DNA of 64,000 bases from Lumnitzera littorea (lineage: Eukaryota; Streptophyta; Magnoliopsida; Myrtales; Combretaceae). This document shows, piece by piece, positions 11,951 through 24,121 of this stretch (within the stretch, counting starts at the first letter, position 1; each line of letters starts with the position of its first letter). Under the pieces are notes generated by a model. The model was not told where the DNA came from and ran no database searches. It saw only the letters and a program-made list of their open reading frames with translations. The stretch covers positions 25,245,579-25,309,578 of the forward strand of contig JAMXBB010000012.1 in the NCBI GenBank assembly GCA_024138015.1, written 5' to 3'. Made by a program: the position numbers and the translations under genes.

Positions 11951-12922
11951 AAACAACCACAACCAAAACCAAAACCAAAACTTACCGCTCCTTGTAACTC
12001 GGCAACTGTCCAGGGGTCAGAGTTTGTCTTTCTAAGTTGGTGCCACCTTCTCTGTCTCTAAGTAGTTTGGCTCTCTCTTAGGTAGTGGTTAACCTAAGGA
12101 ACTCAAAATTCTCCTATTTTGCACTATTTTCTTGTTATTTTTACAAAAACCCTTCTTAACACTTCTTGAGCCTTCTAGTATTTTTTCTAATTCCTAAAAT
12201 ATCTAAACTAAATTTTAGAATTGAGCTTTTGGTTTTATAGGAGTCCTTTTGTCAATAAAGGATTTTTCATGTGCTATTTGTCCTTGTTTTTGCATTTTCT
12301 TTACATTATTTAACGTTAAATCACATGTGAACATGTCTCTAACCTATTTTAGCAGTTTGCCACACCTTACACTTGCTGTAAGATGATGTTCCAACTGTCT
12401 ACTTCCACTTTTGATTTATTTCACTTATTTACAAAACAATTCCTTAAGTATTTTATATAATAAATAAATATTTTTTCTATTTAGGGTATACACTTATAGA
12501 TAAGATGTTTATACTAGCTATTTTACTCTCAATTTGTTTCAAATAATTATTTTTATATATTAGATAATTTTATTTTTAGGGTCTCGCTATAATCCGGTTT
12601 CTTGTTTCACATATATGATATTAATATTTTACTACTGGTAAAATTACATTTTTGCTAAATTAAATATTTTGTTGACTTAAATTTATAATTCTTTTAAACC
12701 TTATATTAAAAATTTATTTGATTCCGAGAATATTTTTAAGAACTCTAAATTTATCGATTTTGGGTAACTACGATTATTTTACATAATTGTACTCATAACT
12801 CCTATTTCTTATAAGCACTTTATTTCATTATTTCTTCGGTCATATTTTCTGAGTGTCATATTTATTAAAAATGTGTTACCGCTTTGAGTCCTCAATAATT
12901 GGTCAAAGACCAGGGTTTTACA
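11950..12922 (-). mobile_element. LTR-like segment, minus strand
   Basis: Read on the minus strand, this block starts TGTAAAACCC at 12922, continues AT-rich (12900-12450), then has a purine-rich stretch with AGAGAGAGCC-type words, and reaches GAGCGGTAAG near 11985. The order (TGTAA start, AT-rich U3-like part, purine-rich R/U5-like part, a GGTAAG string) resembles the LTR and leader of Tekay/Del-type Ty3/gypsy elements. The segment at 54600-55420 has the same layout on the plus strand. No target-site duplication or paired LTR was found. Confidence 0.35.
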
Positions 12923-12925
12923 GAA

Positions 12926-15900
12926 ACCTTCAAAAAATTGGATGATAAAAAATATCAATTATAACTAAAGTAATATAATACAAGTGAAATAGAAATGAGT
13001 ATGAAGAAACAAATGATACTATGAAAATAAAGTAATATGATATGAAGGATCAAATACTGACCTCTTTCCAAAAAAAATTTCATTTTATGCCCTCAATTCC
13101 TATAAAGGGGAGAAAAAAAACATTAGCCAACTTAAAATGCTTCAAATTAGTGAAGTGTTTAGTTGTAAATGTGATTCATCAAATGTGATTCATCCTTCAC
13201 AGTTTCTGTCTCCATTTTCCCCATTTTAGTATTGTTATAACTGTATGGTATCCACGTATTATTGCATAAAGTACTTTTTAGAATGTTTATAATAACTAAT
13301 ATGTCAATACCAATTATTTAATTCATTTTAAATAATGTTTAACTCTTAGCTTTATGAAACGAAAAAATGGTAAGTACTCATCAAATATACAAACTTCACT
13401 TGTCTTTGGAATATTACCTATTTCTTATTGAATCATTTTGGGATTTTTCAATTATTTAGATATTTCTATTTTACAATTTATATAAATAAGAGCTGTAGAA
13501 ATTTCAAAAGACGAATATCTTGCAATAATAGCATCTTGTAGAATCTTCAATACTCTATCAAATCAATGATTAGTATTTGCTTCAACTTTCAATGATTATC
13601 ACAACTTTAAAAAAGGAAATACTCACGAGTCACTCATTTTCAAAAAATTTCACCAAAATGCTTTTAATTGTCATTTTGTACCTCTTAAGTAAGACTACTT
13701 ATGAATAATGTAGCATTGATTGTATCTCCAACACCAATAAATGAAGAACTTGTACTCGTGGATAATATGCAAAGAGAAATTAAGGGTAAGATGATACAAA
13801 AATCTGTAAAATTTATGTAATTCTTAATTACAAAATGCTAAAATTTTGAATTTTGTCAATAATCTAGACATGACACAGTTTTCTCTACTGAAGATCAGAA
13901 AGGTCAATTCTATACGATAATACGAATAATTACATTAAACAGTTTATATTAAGCTATGAAATAATCCGTGCTTTTAACTGTTAATATACCAAGTTATTTT
14001 CACAGAAGTTTTAAAGCTATCGTTGTCAACATATTACAAAGAAGATTGTCTCTCCCACTAATTTTAAAATATCAATAAAATGAAATAGTATATAAAAATT
14101 ATAAATGGATGGAAGCTACTCCCTCTGAGGGTAGTCTGCTTCACAATCATTCACAAGAGAGGAACTAACCACTTTCCTCTTTTTCCTATTGAATTTAATA
14201 CTTACCTAGCCATAACCTTGATAAAGCAAAGGAAGGGGGAAAAAAAGAAGAGGAAGAAATCATAGAGCATTCTTGTTGGCATATGCTAGTGTTATAAAAT
14301 ATTTATAGCATGTTTACTTGAGGGATGCAAAGTTCATTCCCTCCTTATTTCTTACAAATCTTCTATTATTATGTTTAGTTCAAGAAATTATAATTCATTA
14401 GAAATCCCAATTCATTGGAATTGGGATTCATGACCTCCAATCATGAATTACCATTTCTTGTGCAAAAGACAGTCATCACCCTTCTTCATCTCTAACAAAT
14501 AGATTATCACCATATATCACCACCAACAACCACTCCACCACCACTAGCAACCACTCCATTCCACTCCACTAGCAAATTTGGTAATGGGTATCTTAGATTT
14601 GGTGTTTGTTTGTCATTGGATTTTTTTTTTTTTCCTTTTTGAAATATTCGTTGGTGTTTGTTCGCCAAGTGATCACCATCATAATCCACTCTAGCAACCA
14701 ATTACCACTATAGACTGCCACTTCTTCTTCGCTGGTGATTATTTGCCGGAAGTGGTGCATGCTTTTGTTGTTTATAGATTTGATAATGGGTATCCCAAAT
14801 TTGGTAATGGGTTCGTATATGCTCTCAGGTTGAGTTTGTGGTGCGGCTGATTTGGTAATGGGTTTTTGTTTTGTAGATCTGATAATAAGAAAATGAATGT
14901 ACAAATCTTGTTGTTTGTAGATTGTATTTTTAAGTGGTGTGTGTTTATTAAACTTTGTGGTCATGGTTTCTCTTAGGCTTCCTTTCGGTTGGGACCGTAG
15001 ATGGATCATGCATGCTGTACATAACTTAGGAAAATTAATTAAGGCCATTAATTAACACGGAGGCTAGGGACTGAGTTTATATCGGTAGAACTGCAAATCA
15101 AAGAAGACGAGAGCTGCTTTGGATTCTTTTTTGAATTTTTTATCTTATTCTTTTTATTAATTGTTAAGGGTAATATCGTCTTTTGGCTCCTATTATGAGT
15201 ATATTCTTTAAATGGCTTTTTGTTTAACTAAATAAAGTAATAAATTTTATAGCCTTCTTCTATTTCATGATAATTATGATTCTATTCCCTACTTGTTCCA
15301 TTTAATAAATAGAACACCCATCACAAGTTGTAATCAAGGAAAGCCCTTTTATTTTATTTTTTTCGTTATTTTACAGGGAAAGGACAAAAAACAAAATAGA
15401 GTTTTGAATCAAAGTTAAACGCAAATACAATTAATTTATACCTTTCAGGTCTCAAATAAAGGCCAAAAGTAAGAGGAACTGCTTTGATGAGAAATTCGTG
15501 AGTTTGTCCTTGTCAACAAACTATATCTTATTAAAAGGTTTCGGTCAAAACTAGTTATAGAAATATGGGAGTAAAATTACATTTTAAAAATACGATTTAA
15601 TCGTTCATCAATTTGACAAGAAAATCGCATTCAAAGGATGTGATTTATCAGGAAAGGGAGTGAAATCGCATCCTCTTCATGCAATTTGCAAATCATAATT
15701 TTCAAATGTGCTCTCAATATTTTCATCATGATTTTAGTCGAAGCAATTGCTCACCATGTTAGAGAAAGATGAAATCCAGCATGCGAAGGCTCAATGATGG
15801 TTAAAGTCAAAAGAAGATGATGGGTGAACCTAAAAAAGCTCGCATATGAAATTAAAAGAAGATGATAGGTGACTTACTGTAAAAGCTGAAGGATTGCTAG

Positions 15901-16249
15901 TAGACGTCATATTTAATTTACATGCAGTTTAAGAATTTCATTAATTTGGGGGTGCGAGAAGTTAAAAAGAAATTGCACCTAGGCAATGCATTTTATAAAT
16001 TACAGACTTAAAAAAAACTACCCTATTTTATTTTGAAGTTGGCAAAAATTAAATTAAACTCTCTAAATGAAGATTTAAAATGTATTTTAGTAAATAGTTT
16101 TATCAAAATCCTTTTTGAAGAAATAATTTGTCCATAACGGGCAAACTTATCTGTTTCTCTCTTGTTCACCATCTCTCTTCTTGTCATCAAAACTCTAGGT
16201 ATCATCCTAACATTTTTGCCCATTTGGTTTTTAGTAGAGTTGTGCAAGT
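12926..16249. other. Intergenic DNA, no gene recognised
   Basis: The stretch is AT-rich. Around 14500-15050 there is a segment with recurring GGTAATGGGT and GATAATGGGTA words and CCACCACT stretches, giving an Asn/Thr-rich 151-codon minus-strand frame (14593-15048) that resembles no known protein and is probably repeat-derived. A small perfect hairpin sits at 14403-14428. Nothing else could be identified. Confidence 0.5.
14403..14428. repeat. Short perfect inverted repeat
   Basis: Two 11-base arms (AATCCCAATTC and its exact reverse complement) flank a 4-base loop. No coding or terminator context is evident; it may be part of a small inverted-repeat element. Confidence 0.7.
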
Positions 16250-16575
16250 AAATTAAATAAATCAACCCGATCTGACTTACTTTGCTCAAAGGGTTAAACG
16301 AGTCGAGTTCATTTGGACTACTTTTTAAACGAATAAAAAAACTTCAACTTTAACCTATTTAAAAAATAGGTTAAAAGGCTGACTCACGAGCCAAAAGCAT
16401 AAATGTGTTAAACCGACCGAACTAAACTTGCTCACTTTAGCTCGTTGATTAAATAGGGTAGGTTCATTTGACCTATTTTTTAAACAGACCAAAAAACCTT
16501 GATCCAAACTCATTTAAAAAGTAAGTTAAATAGGTTGATCTACAAGTCAAAACCTACTTGTACACAACTAGTTTT
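16250..16575. repeat. Diverged tandem dimer, about 160 bp per unit
   Basis: Two imperfect copies follow one another: unit 1 about 16260-16416 and unit 2 about 16417-16570. Both contain the succession CCGA.CTGACTTACTTTGCTC-like text, TTCATTTG, CTATTTTTTAAAC, AAAAAACTT, TTTAAAAA.TAGGTTAAA and ACAAGTC/ACGAGCC words. This composition is common in plant interspersed repeats, but I cannot assign the family. Confidence 0.65.
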
Positions 16576-16822
16576 TAATAAGAAAAATTATAGACAGCCA
16601 TGGAAATCGGTTTCCAAACATAGAGAGCAAATAAAGTTGTTAGGATGTATGATTTAGTATTCATGTCTTTTTTACATGTAGATTCAAATGTAAATAATTA
16701 AAAATATAGCACCTAACACCATAATTTTATGTTCAATGGATTGCTATCTTTGACTTAAATAGTATATATAAACAAAAGCTTGGTTTGACGTAGTTGCTTT
16801 TCTAGTATGTTTTCTGACTATA

Positions 16823-16825
16823 CAA
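16823..16825. repeat. CACTA target-site duplication, left copy
   Basis: CAA directly precedes the left terminus and equals the triplet after the right terminus (24119-24121). A 3-bp match can occur by chance; its placement next to both termini supports a single insertion. Confidence 0.7.
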
Positions 16826-17086
16826 CATTACAACAAATATGACATAATAGGACATAACATTTAAGGCGGTTGGCTTCTAACCAGCCTAAAAAGTTGTCGT
16901 AGGAGCGAGCCTTTCTATTGGAGCGGCATGGGAGGGAAAATAAGTTCTAAAGGAAAATGTTCATGCCAAAATGTAACAACAAGTTCCACTCTTTCATAGG
17001 GGAAAAAAAAACAAATTAAATAAAAACCAATCTCTCTCTCACTCCACGCAGATTTAGACCAACCTTATACACACTTACTCTCCACC

Positions 17087-17094
<8 letters not shown>

Positions 17095-17124
<30 letters not shown>

Positions 17125-17158
17125 ACATCCCCTTGCACTCTGTCTCTCTCTCTCTCTT
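17095..17158. repeat. (CT)n microsatellite
   Basis: Pure CT from 17095 to 17119 and again about 17143-17158, with a short unique spacer. It is followed by ACAAAAACCCTAAATCGACC, text of the kind seen in plant 5' untranslated regions. The setting suggests a captured promoter/leader inside the CACTA element, but no coding exon could be confirmed downstream. Confidence 0.8.
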
Positions 17159-17159
17159 T

Positions 17160-19580
17160 GATCATCACAAAAACCCTAAATCGACCCCCTTGAAAAGCTT
17201 AGAAAAAACCTAGAGAAATCTTAAAAAATATAACACCCATTAAATCGAATCCCTGAGGAAACAATCTTTGAAGTATCAATTAGCACTACCATGGTACTCA
17301 TCGCAAGTTTGTAGTGGCTTCTAGAAGTGTTTTCGTAAGAGCAGAGATATCATCGAAAGCAAATTTTAAGTCCTTAGACCTAAATTAGATGGATGAGCAA
17401 GATAGGGCATCAGAGGATTTCGGATTCAAGACCTTTAAGCAAAGTCGGTAGAGTTATTGCATCAATGAAGTGAAAATCATTTTAAAAGATAAACAAAATC
17501 TACTCTTCATGTCGGAGTAATTTTTTATTATATCATTCACTTTTTTTTTTAAATTTCTTTGTTTTGAAGGTTTTAAAGCAAAACCAAGTTTGACTTATTC
17601 ATTGTGATTTGTTTGACAAGGAAGATAAGTAGCTGTACTAGCAAGACTGAATGTTGGGAATTTCCCTGGTGGTATTCAAAAGAGAGAAGTCAAAGATTTG
17701 TTTCGCAAGGTATTACCTTTTGTGGAAGTTCTCATAGAATTAAGTTTGTGTTTGAAGATAATTTATGCATGTTGTTACTTATTTAATAATAAAGCTTTCG
17801 AAATATTCATTGCATTTATGAATTTTTTTTAGTTATAGTGTTTTATGAGAATATTATAGATTTTTTAGAGCATCCATGTTTTGGAAAAACATATCATGTG
17901 TTAGGTATATTTCAAAATATACAATAGAGTAGTTTCGTATAATGGACTTTGTTTGAGCAAAAGACTGTTTTGTTAATTCTTGAAGGAAGATTACATTTTT
18001 TAGGTGAATTCTCAAAAGAATATCCCTTTGGTTTTACTTTGAAACTTATGTTTTAAGTTGTTTTTGGATAATGAAATTGTGATTTGTAGTTAGCTTATTT
18101 ACTTTTAAGAACTATACTTCCTATTCTAAGTTTTGCTAATGAAATGCTCTTACACATGGTATCATTATAAAAGATCATGCCTTAGAGTGTGGTGCTTTAG
18201 TATCTTTTTATTCTCTGGATGTTGGTTTTCTCATATGTTTCCTTATTATTTTTGTGATTGCAATGTCTCTTACTTAAAATGACATTGATATTATAATTAG
18301 TAAGGATAATATCAATTTCTAGAATAACAAGGAACATATTTAGAAGTTGGAAAAACAATTAGCACAAATAGGAAGCAAATGATCCAAGCTAACAAAAATC
18401 TAGTTGAAAAGGAATGCTTGGATTATGTAGAAATTTAAAGATCACATCTTGAAATAATTTGTAGAAAAAATACTCAAGGTTCTAATGGGTTCTTCTTTTC
18501 TTGAAAGAGCAATTTGGTTTTATGGTGCAAATTGAAAATTCTTCACAAAAGTTATGGAGTAATTTTTGCGAAATAGACAAAGTGAACAACCTTTTTGGTT
18601 ATTCTATCCTTTTTCATTTAGAAATTGATACATAAGGGATTATAAATAGCTTTCTTTGGAACAAATTTAGTCCATTTCTTCTTTTGGCAATAGATGCATA
18701 AGGGAGAGTGAACAACTTTAAATGGATTAATACCATGTTCAATTGGACTAAATTTCTTGTTATTTTATGACCAGAATGAATGTCTAATTATCCAAAGATG
18801 GTGTTTGAAAAAATGTACAAAGTAAGTGTCATCCTTTAGTGGTTATTGGATGTTATTTTACTAAGTGAAAAAAGCTTATGTTCTTGACAATGTTATTTTA
18901 CATGAGACATAAGGATCTACTGTACTACAATTCTGTCAATCATAGTAAGCTAATGAAATTTTATTTATTATGTTTCATTATCTTATAGTTTTAGGATCAA
19001 TCTTTATAACTATTCTCAACACCATTTGTAAGTAAGAGTTGAATTATTTTACTATACATATTTATGTAAGTAAAATTCTGGATTAGCTTTCTATCAATTA
19101 TCTACCATACACTCTTTAGTTTTATCCTATCGATTCGATTTCCATGGCTAAGGTTAATGGTGCAAATGATGCCATAAAAGGAAGCAAAGTCTTTAGGTCT
19201 TCATCGAGAAGGTAATACTTTTAATATTTTCACCATATTCCGTTCATAGTCCTTTGTTCATATCATGAAGTTTAAAAAGGAAGAACATCAAGTTATTTCA
19301 TAGATAATTTTCATAATGCTTTTGCTTTTAAACCGTGGTTGGATAGTTCTATACAAAAACAACATATGGTTTGATAATGAGCCAAAAACCTACCATAGTC
19401 ACTTTATGAGCTTCATAGATTGATTTTCTATTTACTAATAACATGTTTGTTAATTTCATAATCATCCCTTTTCTTTTATGTAGACACTTCATTTTTACTA
19501 TTTTTTAATTATTTTTTGTTAATTGAGCTAAGTTAATAAATAAATAAATAGCAAAAATTAAAATAAATAAATAAATGAAA
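17160..19580 (+). other. CACTA interior, T-rich DNA without a gene
   Basis: About 2.4 kb between the CT-rich stretch and the degenerate tandem repeat. It is T-rich on the plus strand, like intronic or untranslated sequence, and frames longer than 60 codons do not match known families. A P-loop-like GKTYHVLG is legible near 17890 but its surroundings are not convincing. It may be the remains of a captured host gene. Confidence 0.4.
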
Positions 19581-19587
19581 AAAAAAG

Positions 19588-19760
19588 AGACGAGTCATAT
19601 AATATCGAGTCGTATCGTATCGTATCAAATCGCGTCATATCGTATAGAGTCATGTCGTATTCTGTCACGTTATATCGAATCGAGTCATGTCGTATCATAT
19701 CAAGTACAAGTCGAATAATATTGAGTCAAGTCGTGTTAAACCAAGTTGTATTGGATCGTT
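19588..19760. repeat. Degenerate short tandem repeat (TCGTAT/GAGTCAT words)
   Basis: About 170 bases are built from alternations of TCGTATCGTATC, GAGTCATGTCGTAT and close variants, in units of roughly 10 to 20 bases with many substitutions. It directly follows a run of AAATA repeats (19525-19578). It precedes a TATA box and so could be part of the U3 region of the LTR-like segment at 20070-21340. Confidence 0.7.
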
Positions 19761-20069
19761 TAAGATCAAATCAAATAACGGTATGCAATTAATTTAATAA
19801 ATTATTAAGTTATTTAAGAATTGAGTTTTATTAAAATAATTTTAGTTTAGTTCGATATAAAATAAATTTTTTATCTAAATTATATCGGGCTAGATTGAAT
19901 TTATAATTTATTAAGTGGACTCTATGATTAAATCAAATTAGAACAAATCGAGCATGATAAATAAAAAGCTTAAATAGGATTTTTAAAAGTTAGGTTAAAT
20001 CTTTATTGTATTTTTCATTTATTAAAAATTAAATCCATAATTAAAAAAATGAGAAATTTAGTTTTGGTT

Positions 20070-21340
20070 TATAAATAGGAATTTAGCGATAATTTGGAAG
20101 GGATCTCTCTTTATTCTCACTTTCCAAATTTCCGCAAATCCACCGAGTATCCAATCTCGAGCAAATCCAATTCCAAAATCCATAAGTTCAAACGCCAATT
20201 ATGAATTCCATAAGTTAAAACACCAGCAAAATTCGATGGCTTGACATCCACAAACCCTAATGATTCCGAAGTCCCTGATGCTCCTATTCAATAAAGTCCA
20301 AGTCGACCTTGACGTGACTCCAATTCAATAAAGTCTAAGTCCACCGTCTCCAATCCCCTGGCCGAATTGCTTGACGCCGCATGCTGGAATACAACACCTT
20401 CTGACCGAACAGTTAGCACCGCACGCCTGACGAAGACATAGGAGAATCACGCCTGAATAAAGACCAAACACATCCCCAATCCCCTGACGAAACGCCGACC
20501 AACAATCCTTCGCCTGATCACTCCAAGCCACGCACGCACCACTCCACGCCAGATCCGAAGCCCAACTCCAATGCACATCGACGCCAGCAATTGATCGACC
20601 AAACACGTGCTGACCCCAACACTCCTTCGCCTGGAGCTTTGCGTACACGTCCACAACACGGCTTGACCACGACGCCCACACCTAATCCCAATCGAATTCC
20701 CAATCTTGCTTGACAGTAGCTATCCCAACAACAACAAACAGCATGCACACGCAATCCAACACTCGAGCATACGTGAAGTACACACACGATTCGACTCATC
20801 AGTAAAAGTTATTTTATTTTATTATTTATTTTATTTTAATTCAATTATTTTTACTAATTAATTTTCTTGTTTTAGTGTAGGTTATTTATTTATTTATTAT
20901 TATTTGCTTGATTTTTTAGATAATCCAAATTTTTCATAAAATTTAGTTAAATTATATTAAAATCGTGTTTTTTGAAAAATAAGCATATATAAATCATATC
21001 AAAATATGTATCTTGTGATTAGAATTTAAAAAAGATACGTATCGATTAAGAAATTATGTATCTTCAATGTGTCTGGAAAGATATTTTTAATATGTAGTGA
21101 TTTTAAAAATAAAAAAATATTTTAACCGAGATTTTCAAAAGATATAATTAGTTAGGGTTTCCTTAATTTAGGAAAATTAGATTTTTTAGGTTTGTTTTTA
21201 ACAAATTAATAAAAAAAAAACGTAAACCTAACTCAGTTTTTGAAATAAAAAACAACCCACTAAATATTTTATAAAAAAAAAAAGAACTACGGCTAGTTTA
21301 ATCCCGATTAACAGGTACGTAAGCATCTTCGGGGTAATCA
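20070..21340 (+). mobile_element. Tat/Ogre-type LTR-like segment inside the CACTA element
   Basis: A TATA box (TATAAATA, 20070-20077) is followed by a GC-richer block (20100-20800), an AT-rich stretch, and at 21293-21335 a string reading GAACTACGG, then GGTACGTAAGCA and TCTTCGGGG. The combination GAACTACG followed by TACGTA(A/G)GCA is characteristic of the 3' part of Tat/Ogre LTRs. No primer-binding site or gag follows, so this may be a solo or truncated LTR. Exact ends are unknown. The GC-rich part gives overlapping minus-strand frames (20325-20799) with Cys/Trp/Val-rich, biologically meaningless composition. Confidence 0.45.
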
Positions 21341-23735
21341 TTAAAAAATTAAAAAAAAAAACTTTTTTTCTTTTTTCTTAGAAATTCGTAATGAAAAATT
21401 ATTTTTAGTTACATTTTGTAAACTTAGATATATTTTTAATATTTTTAGAAAAATTATAAAAAATAAAGGCCATCAATTTTTTTTTATTTTCACATAGTGA
21501 TTTAGTTTTAATAAGTTAGCCCCCAAAACTAATTTTTCTAGTTTAATTTTCTAAAAATTAATTTCTTAGAATATCTGTATACTAGTAGCCAAATTACGGT
21601 TTTCCCACCCGAAAACCCTAATTTCATTTTTTATCAGTTAAAATGGTTGGTGATTCTAATTTTTGAAATATTTAAAAAAAAATATTTCCTTAATTTAATG
21701 TTAAGTAATTTATATTAAATAGATTAGGTTTAATATAAGTTAAATTAAGAAAACTGAAATAGAGTTCAACATTTCATATTGATGAATGTATCAATTATTT
21801 GTTTGGAACTTTTAAATCAATAAAGAGATCCAATTCAAACATAATACATACTTGGTAAGTGAGTTGTATTACGAGTTTAGTTTTCTTAAATACGAACCCC
21901 ATTTAGACCCAAATATAACATATAACACTTAACATGAATTGTCATTCTTGGTTTCCATTTTTTCTAAGATTTTACTATGTCTTGTGTTTGATCAGAAAGC
22001 AGGCTTTTGTCTCTATAATACTGGTTAAGCATTTCTCTCAACACTACCCATATATATTATACAAGTGCAAATGGCCTTAGGCATAAATAATAATAGTATG
22101 TATATTTCTCTGCTATAGTGTCCATGTCGGGGATCTTCTATTAATAAATAACTAAAATTAATGCTCACCCATTCTATTTTCTAATCCATGTCTTCGCAAT
22201 ATTAGTTAAGTTTTTCCGAAACGCTGATGCTCAAGTGGATGGTACTCAACTACCTGTGAACACTTATTTTCTTTACATCTTTTATGTGTGAAAGAAGAAT
22301 ATTAAGCACATTCAATTTATGCCTCCCAGAGTTTTTAGTTTACATGGGACTTGTATTTTTCAAAAAAATAGAAAAAGAAAGAAAAAATAAATAAATAAGT
22401 AAATAATTATGAAGAAGATAAAATTTGGGCAGAATTGAACTTGATATCATGTTTAATACTTTCACTATATGGATTTATGTTTTTTTCTTGAGACAATTAG
22501 CTACTAGTTCTAAAATTGCATGTCTATTCTTTGCTTATATTGAAATTTATATTTATGTGCTTTTATGAACATACAAAAGTTTTGGTAGAGATATAGTGGT
22601 TATAATCTCAAGCGACAACCCATGGTACTTAAATAGTTGGCTATAGAGAAACATAAAGATAGAAACTAGATTTTTCTACCTATATGATTTACTTTGGATT
22701 ACTTTTCAATGTAAATGTTATCTTCAAGCTTAATTAATTGGTTCTACTAAAGGATTGACCATATTAATTTTGGTTGATTGGCTATTTAGATTCGAGCAAC
22801 CTCCTACCCATCCCTCCTTTATAATTTTTTATAGTTTAATAGTTTCATACTTAATAGCATATGTGGCTATAGTCTCATTTTGGAGATTCACATTGCTTAG
22901 TAAAGATTTGACATAAGCAAGAGCATTTATATCCCTTTCTCTTTTTACAATGTCGAAGCTTGTTAATATGCTTCCCAATTGATATTTTAGGTTAGTATTT
23001 TCATAAACAATCTCTCTTTCTCTCCAATAAATATGTTCCATATTGTTGGCTTCCATCTGCTGTAGACTGTTTGTTGACTTACTTATATCTATCTCTACAG
23101 TTGTTGTGGCTATGTTTCACTATACTATTTTATCATTAATAGTGAGATATAATGCTTTCTCTTTAATAAATTATCTCTCCTTTTTATTTTTATTTTTATT
23201 AGAATAGTCTGTATATGTCATTGGTTACGGTGTGTGTCCACTTCTTCCTTAGTGTCTAATGAAAAGGAAAGTAACACATGTCCATCATTTTGGTTCCTAA
23301 TAGTGCCTTAACCTTATCTGATATTTGCACATTTATTGATAACTCTTGTTTATTTTCCATTTTTAGGTTAATGAGGATCATAATTTTTAAGAGATGGTTA
23401 GCCAAAGGAGAGAAGATTAATGGTTTTAGTCTTTTTTTTTGTGTACTTTATGTAAAGAAAAGACCTTAAGACTTGAATCGTGGTAATAAACTTTGAAATA
23501 TTGTGTTTGATAATTCAATGTTGCATTGATAGCAACAATAGAAGCGGTTTCATTTTTTTTTTTTTGTTGTGAGATACTATCTTCTTTTATATTTCATTGT
23601 TTGGATTTATCATCAAGTGATTCTTCTAATAGATATTTTGTTATGATTTCAAAAATGATGTTTGCAACTCATTATAATTGCATTGATTAGATTACAACAA
23701 CTAGTATTCCCAAAAAAAAAGAAAAAAGAAAAAGC
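21340..23735. other. CACTA interior, no gene recognised
   Basis: AT-rich sequence. A 75-codon minus-strand frame at 22829-23056 (with REREIVYENTN and VKRERDIN) looks helical and could be a scrap of a coiled-coil gene, but it is too short to assign. Nothing else is supportable. Confidence 0.4.
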
Positions 23736-23739
23736 AGAT

Positions 23740-24105
23740 CCTTTTAGGGTGGTTGAACATACCCCAATAGTATTAAAAATAAGAAAAGGGAAGAGCTTTA
23801 TAGGGCAGCTATATCATCCCTAATAGATGGTCATAGGGTAGTCAATTGTCCATCGTTAATTGCTTTTTACAGTGGTCATTTGTGCTCCAACAACATGTAA
23901 CGGAAGAAAATTAAGGAACTTTTGAGGGTCGTTTTAGCTGCCATAAAATATTGATATTAGGGCAAGAATTTTTAACGGCAGTTAATATCATCCTTAGCAC
24001 CTATTGCAACACCCTACATATGAGGTAGACAATCGATCACCCTAATAGCTTTGATCGCCTCATTAGATTACCTATTAGGGCGGTTTTGACCCCTTAAAAA
24101 GCTTA
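23740..24105. repeat. CACTA subterminal repeat region, right end
   Basis: Several short diverged units alternate in direction: TTTAGGGTGGTTGAAC (23745-23760), TATAGGGCAGCTATATCATC (23798-23817), AGGGTCGTTTTAGCTG (23925-23940), AACGGCAGTTAATATCATCC (23973-23992) and AGGGCGGTTTTGACC (24078-24092). The pattern GGG-C/T-GGTT.. with its complement is the usual subterminal binding-site array of CACTA elements, where the transposase binds. Confidence 0.6.
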
Positions 24106-24118
24106 ATTTGTTGTAGTA

Positions 24119-24121
24119 CAA
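24119..24121. repeat. CACTA target-site duplication, right copy
   Basis: CAA directly follows the right terminus and matches 16823-16825. Confidence 0.7.

Larger units (their letters stand above)
16826..24118. mobile_element. CACTA (En/Spm-type) DNA transposon, 7.3 kb
   Basis: The left end reads CATTACAACAAAT (16826-16838). The right end, reverse-complemented, reads TACTACAACAAAT (24106-24118). Each differs at one base from the usual CACTACAACAAA(T) terminus of plant CACTA elements. The flanking triplets are both CAA (16823-16825 and 24119-24121), which is the 3-bp target-site duplication this superfamily makes. Inside both ends lie GGCGGTT/CCGCC-type subterminal motifs, also typical of the group. 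The interior holds no recognisable transposase: it has a CT-rich stretch, T-rich DNA, a degenerate short tandem repeat, a Tat-type LTR-like segment and small meaningless frames. I regard it as a non-autonomous, much-inserted copy. Orientation cannot be set without a transposase gene. Confidence 0.75.

Noticed and set aside
14593..15048. 151-codon minus-strand frame
   Set aside because: It contains repeat-derived wording and no domain or promoter context; it overlaps recurring GGTAATGGGT-type words.
17860..17920. Possible kinesin-motor P-loop (GKTYHVLG) with a second faint block (ITFCGSSHRIKFVF, about 17709-17750) inside the CACTA element
   Set aside because: The G-K-T-Y-x-x-L-G pattern resembles the kinesin motif, but the preceding Gly-rich loop is missing, stops surround it and no further motor motif could be read in order. 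A BLASTX of 17.1-18.6 kb with a kinesin hit on the plus strand would revive it.
20325..20799. Three overlapping minus-strand frames of 70-118 codons
   Set aside because: They are shadows of a GC-richer LTR-like block; composition is Cys/Trp/Val-rich and no domain is visible.
22829..23056. 75-codon helical minus-strand frame
   Set aside because: Charged and coiled-coil-like but short, isolated and without a recognisable family; chance or a worn fragment.
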